From the NCBI GenBank assembly GCA_947500575.1, contig CANMSI010000002.1, positions 978,554 to 1,042,553 on the forward strand: DNA of 64,000 nucleotides. The letters run 5' to 3'. The notes under the pieces are model-generated. The model had not been told where the DNA came from. It searched no databases and was given only the letters and a program-made list of their open reading frames with translations. Origin of the DNA: an uncultured Flavobacteriaceae bacterium. Its GTDB lineage: Bacteria > Bacteroidota > Bacteroidia > Flavobacteriales > Flavobacteriaceae. Shown piece by piece: positions 61,601 through 64,000 of this stretch (the stretch's first letter is position 1; every line of letters starts with the position of its first letter). A program made the translations under genes and the position numbers.

Positions 61601-64000
61601 ATGATCTTGGGTTGCTGTTCCAGGGTGGTTTTCATCTAGTAAGACCGACTTATTTAAAACCCCCGCTGTATAGTTTCCATTATTAGTTCCGTTTGGCAAT
61701 CGCTCTAAAGTAGCTTCAAAGGTATGCACCCCATTCGTTGTTGTAAGAACTGCATCTGCCCAATACTGCTTCACATTATCAGCGTCCGTATTGCTTCCAT
61801 AATTGGACTTAATGGTATGATCCTCGCCCGTTTTATTTAGCTTCCAAGCTTCTCCAGGAGCAGCTTGTTTTAAGGCTCTATTTAAGGGTGATTTTTCAAA
61901 GAGGGTTTGAAAATATGGATTCTCTGTATTTTGATAGGTATCCGTATCGTAATGAGCAAAGGTCCTTACCTTGGCATCGCTTCTTCTTTTTCCTAAATTT
62001 CCGGTTAAGGCTGCATAGGGTAGGTACTCCTTTTCTACCCTTCCAAAAGCATCGTACTCCATATGGGTTACAATATCGTCTTTATTTGGAGTTTGCTCTA
62101 TACCAATTTGTTGCACTGCTCTACCTAATCCATCGAAGTAGGTAACACTCTGAATAACATGCGCATTGGGAGAAAAGAAATCTTCCGTGGTGGCTGTTGA
62201 TCTAGGCGATTGATATGCTCGTACATAGACATAATTGTCATCTTCTGTAAAACTAGCACCGCAATCGTTGGTAGTTGAATTAATATTTGGGCAATTGTCA
62301 CCATCATTTAACACATAATCGCCATCTGGTTTTTCACAGCTTACGACACTTAAGGAGGCATCTGGGTTTCCTAAACCGTCCCCATCTAAATCGCTGTACC
62401 AAGTTTTATTTTCGTCTATGATGGCTTGGAAGGGAATTCTTGGTGCCCCAACGTATCCCGTTGCAGGGTTATAGCTTTCTGCATAATACAGTACCGTGGT
62501 ATCTAGAGAGGGTGTTGTAAATGAAGTTCCAGTGCCTAATACGGTACCATCTACAGGTAGACTGTACCATCTAATCGTGGTTGCTTCGCTGTCTGGAATT
62601 CCTGATAGCGTAAGCGTTCCAGGTCCGCATCTATTGAATTTATTGTTTTCCGGCACTTCTAACAAGGGATCGTAAATTACTTGTATCTCTACCCTATCTG
62701 AAGTACAATCAGTAGTGCTTACATAGCGTTCTACAAAATAACTGGTAGTTTCCCTTAAGACGGGAGTTAAATATTCCTGACCAGTAAATACCAGTTGGTC
62801 TTGCTCATCATACCAACGCAGTATTCCATTGCCAGGTGTTTGAATTCTCAATTTTATTTTCCCAGGACTACAGAAAATAAGATCGTCTGGTACAACTGGT
62901 GGAAACAAGCCTTGATTTACAGTAACGACTACTGAAGTACGATCTGTTATGATATATTCACACCCTAAATCGTCATATAAAGTCCCTTCTACGTAAAAGG
63001 TTTTTGCTCCATTGATAGTATTGCTATACTCCACGGTAGGCTCATATACCGCACCTACAAAAATCGGATCTGTTGCAAAGGGATCATCATCACTCCACCA
63101 GCGATAGATATTATTTGGAGAGCCACCATTCGGATCAAAAGCAGCAAGTCTAAATGTTTCTACGCCACATCCGCTATTTTCACTTAAACGCACATCATCT
63201 ACAGCAATGGTAGGTGTTGGGCCTGCTTCTATAAACTCTGCAACTACTTTCACCCTGGCTGTAGTGCAACTACCTCCATTTCTAGCTTCTACCCAATATT
63301 CTAAAGTTCCAGTTCCACTTAGCTCTTTGTAGGTTACCAATCTACCAGGAGGCACATTGGTATCGGTATCAAAAGAAATAGGGCTTCCGCCTGTTTCGCT
63401 TGTATACCATCTATGTTCTGTATTGGGTGTTGCATTAATAGTTGTTGCAGATACTCTCACTGTAGAGGAGAAACAACTACTTTGACCATCCGAAACATCT
63501 AATAGAGGACCTTCATTAAAAACCGCATCTACGGCAGTACGCGATGCAGAGATACATTGTGTACTTGCATTAAATGCTTCCGCGTAAAAGGTGGTGGTGG
63601 TGCTTATATTTTGGGCCGTATATGTTAGACCTGTTGCCAAAGGAGAACCTCCAGTTGCAGAACTATACCAACGTACTGTAGTTGCATTTGCTCCAATTGC
63701 TGCAGTAAGCACTACATCTTCAACCCCGCAAGTTGGAGTAGAATTGGATGCTGTAGGCGCTGCAGGCGCTGAACTAATGGAATAACTAACACTCGCTGCT
63801 GTACTCCAACATTCGGTACTGTTGTTTCTTCCTCTTAAATAATACACCGATCCGCTGGTGCGGGTAATAGTACTGCTAGAATTTGATGTACTGGTGCCTG
63901 TCGCAGTGCTTTGCCAATACCACGTAATGCCACTGGGTGGGTTGGCTCTAGACAAGACTACACTTCCACAACTACTAGAAGATACCGTAGGAGTCGTAGG
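58601..64000 (-). CDS. Large Ig-repeat/DUF6443/Rhs-core protein, 5' end outside window
   Basis: The frame stays open to the window edge, so only the C-terminal 1799 residues are visible. In order, with residues counted from the edge: several tandem Ig-like/PKD-type repeats (about 1-545, repeated RWYSSATGGSPL-like and VxCxxG elements), a short TSP3-like stretch (WYSDLDGDGLGNPD), and the DUF6443 domain (VRAYQSPRSTATTEDFFSPN, VTYFDGLGRAVQQ, near 590). Many YD/Rhs repeats follow (YDAFGREAYTG, YDALGRLEYKK), then the Rhs core with YPFGLKQRGYN, ARNYDPALGRWMNIDPLAE and NNPVYFIDYDGM. After the core comes a Thr-rich tail of about 200 residues without a recognisable toxin motif. A large secreted shell-like surface protein, perhaps exported by the pseudopilus genes beside it. 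Confidence 0.9.
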   Translation of the reverse strand, partial: PTTPTVSSSSCGSVVLSRANPPSGITWYWQSTATGTSTSNSSSTITRTSGSVYYLRGRNNSTECWSTAASVSYSISSAPAAPTASNSTPTCGVEDVVLTAAIGANATTVRWYSSATGGSPLATGLTYTAQNISTTTTFYAEAFNASTQCISASRTAVDAVFNEGPLLDVSDGQSSCFSSTVRVSATTINATPNTEHRWYTSETGGSPISFDTDTNVPPGRLVTYKELSGTGTLEYWVEARNGGSCTTARVKVVAEFIEAGPTPTIAVDDVRLSENSGCGVETFRLAAFDPNGGSPNNIYRWWSDDDPFATDPIFVGAVYEPTVEYSNTINGAKTFYVEGTLYDDLGCEYIITDRTSVVVTVNQGLFPPVVPDDLIFCSPGKIKLRIQTPGNGILRWYDEQDQLVFTGQEYLTPVLRETTSYFVERYVSTTDCTSDRVEIQVIYDPLLEVPENNKFNRCGPGTLTLSGIPDSEATTIRWYSLPVDGTVLGTGTSFTTPSLDTTVLYYAESYNPATGYVGAPRIPFQAIIDENKTWYSDLDGDGLGNPDASLSVVSCEKPDGDYVLNDGDNCPNINSTTNDCGASFTEDDNYVYVRAYQSPRSTATTEDFFSPNAHVIQSVTYFDGLGRAVQQIGIEQTPNKDDIVTHMEYDAFGRVEKEYLPYAALTGNLGKRRSDAKVRTFAHYDTDTYQNTENPYFQTLFEKSPLNRALKQAAPGEAWKLNKTGEDHTIKSNYGSNTDADNVKQYWADAVLTTTNGVHTFEATLERLPNGTNNGNYTAGVLNKSVLLDENHPGTATQDHTIEEYTDKTGRLILKRTFDNEVAHDTYYVYDQFNNLSFVLTPKMNASTATLTTVRNEMDALGYRYVYDQRNRMVEKQIPGKGKEYIIYNTLDQPIMVQDARQRLAGEWLFTKYDAFGREAYTGKATDTDDRETIQKAVNDLSTPLWVTQTSQTTAANNFGGTTVYYNNGAYPITSLTEVLTINYYDTYAFDRDGAPNAITTYGVSSETEVQGLATGTKVKVLETNDWITTVTLYDDKARAMYSYSQNDYLGTTDIVEMDLDFVGRILNSRSQHIRNGTTITTLDFFTYDHVGRQLSQTQCIGDATLGYSCEGGAGGSTPEILPLDGTINTDEVAKTRIIVSPIATIAPGSVLRIDPNAVGGGSGERELISYNTYDALGRLEYKKVGGKASAVIENSPGLQTVNYNYNVRNWLLGINDDNVADATLTLANEDLFGFKLNYNNPTNGEALFNGNIAQTHWRSQNNDLSLRSYTYSYDAMNRIKNAIGINANYNLVNVDYDKNGNITALQRNGFQNTTDYSNMDNLVYEFANNNRSNRLMAVQDSGNDAFGFKEASNTANEYGYDENGNMNRDDNKGITAITYNHLNLPKQVSFGANTIQYMYDALGTKQRKTTSTNSTTDYAAGFVYENNVLQFVPQSEGYASPNMASNEIQNWKYVYQYKDHLDNIRLSYTLNEGTGELEIIEENNFYPFGLKQRGYNDGVSPLGNSVAQRWKFGGKEFQEDFDLEWYDVTARNYDPALGRWMNIDPLAEKMRRHSPYNYAFNNPVYFIDYDGMMPSGANDENDEEKVTKTSHRSRTTVYTYNGNRTHTLTTTITKSEGTTSTTKDADGNTVITTEAKKTTTTYSYTVKGVKDENNNNDTKVLSSTKEVTSEHTRTTATITRENKVDVKNETLATNLDGNDGKTNTSFRDQHKDIREFGTGLKSELQDNIDYVNVRFLMPNHVAVPFAMGTTYALDRFTHGVAKWVTGSVMTYRANRQRTNFIGGTIELDHEISTDISQE

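Overview
The window looks like chromosomal DNA of a marine-type Flavobacteriaceae (Bacteroidota). The evidence is low GC, a Por-type (T9SS type A) C-terminal sorting domain on a 1910-residue secreted protein, many Bacteroidota-typical families (DUF3570, DUF4266, DUF2200, DUF1572, DUF6443-type Rhs protein, YaiO-like outer membrane barrel), and promoters resembling TAnnTTTG rather than TATAAT. No species can be named from sequence reading alone.

Layout. (1) 1-4379, minus strand: a lipoprotein and redox block with a DUF255 thioredoxin-like protein (cut by the window edge), an alpha/beta-hydrolase lipoprotein, and the tight set DUF3570 - DUF4266 - ApbE flavin transferase. (2) 4543-25290, plus strand: about 20 mostly single-gene units (TSP3 lipoprotein, PLP enzyme, hydrolases, three AraC regulators, DinB/DUF1572, S41 peptidase, class C serine hydrolase, small membrane proteins), often with long AT-rich spacers and with two apparent gene remnants. 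This reads as an accessory, cassette-like region. (3) A tRNA-Arg(TCT), then a giant secreted M8-like metalloprotease with T9SS tail (26003-31735) and a GNAT acetyltransferase.

(4) 32458-38320 is a signalling operon, all plus: single-domain response regulator, H-NOX haem nitric-oxide sensor, PAS-PAS histidine kinase, FIST-domain protein (the NosP family), second soluble histidine kinase, HPt protein and LytTR response regulator. (5) 38458-53078 looks like an exopolysaccharide locus. It has a TPR + outer-membrane barrel protein, a membrane-anchored GH-A clan glycosidase, an Ig-like lipoprotein, a 1028-residue polytopic membrane protein, two copies of a STAS-flippase pair (one internally deleted), a GT4 glycosyltransferase, and a receiver domain fused directly to a GT2 glycosyltransferase. 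Two small peptide genes lie among them. Four promoters in regions 4 and 5 carry related 21-bp-period direct repeats just upstream of a -10-like TATT, as expected for a LytTR-type activator. My reading is a nitric-oxide-responsive phosphorelay that controls its own transcription and polysaccharide production, with one glycosyltransferase possibly controlled directly by phosphorylation. No c-di-GMP enzyme is present in the window.

(6) 53086-58209, minus: a seven-gene type II-secretion/type IV-pilus-like pseudopilus operon (GspF-like, three prepilin-like proteins, PilP/GspC-like protein, two lipoproteins). (7) 58601-64000, minus: the C-terminal 1799 residues of a large Ig-repeat/Rhs protein running off the window.
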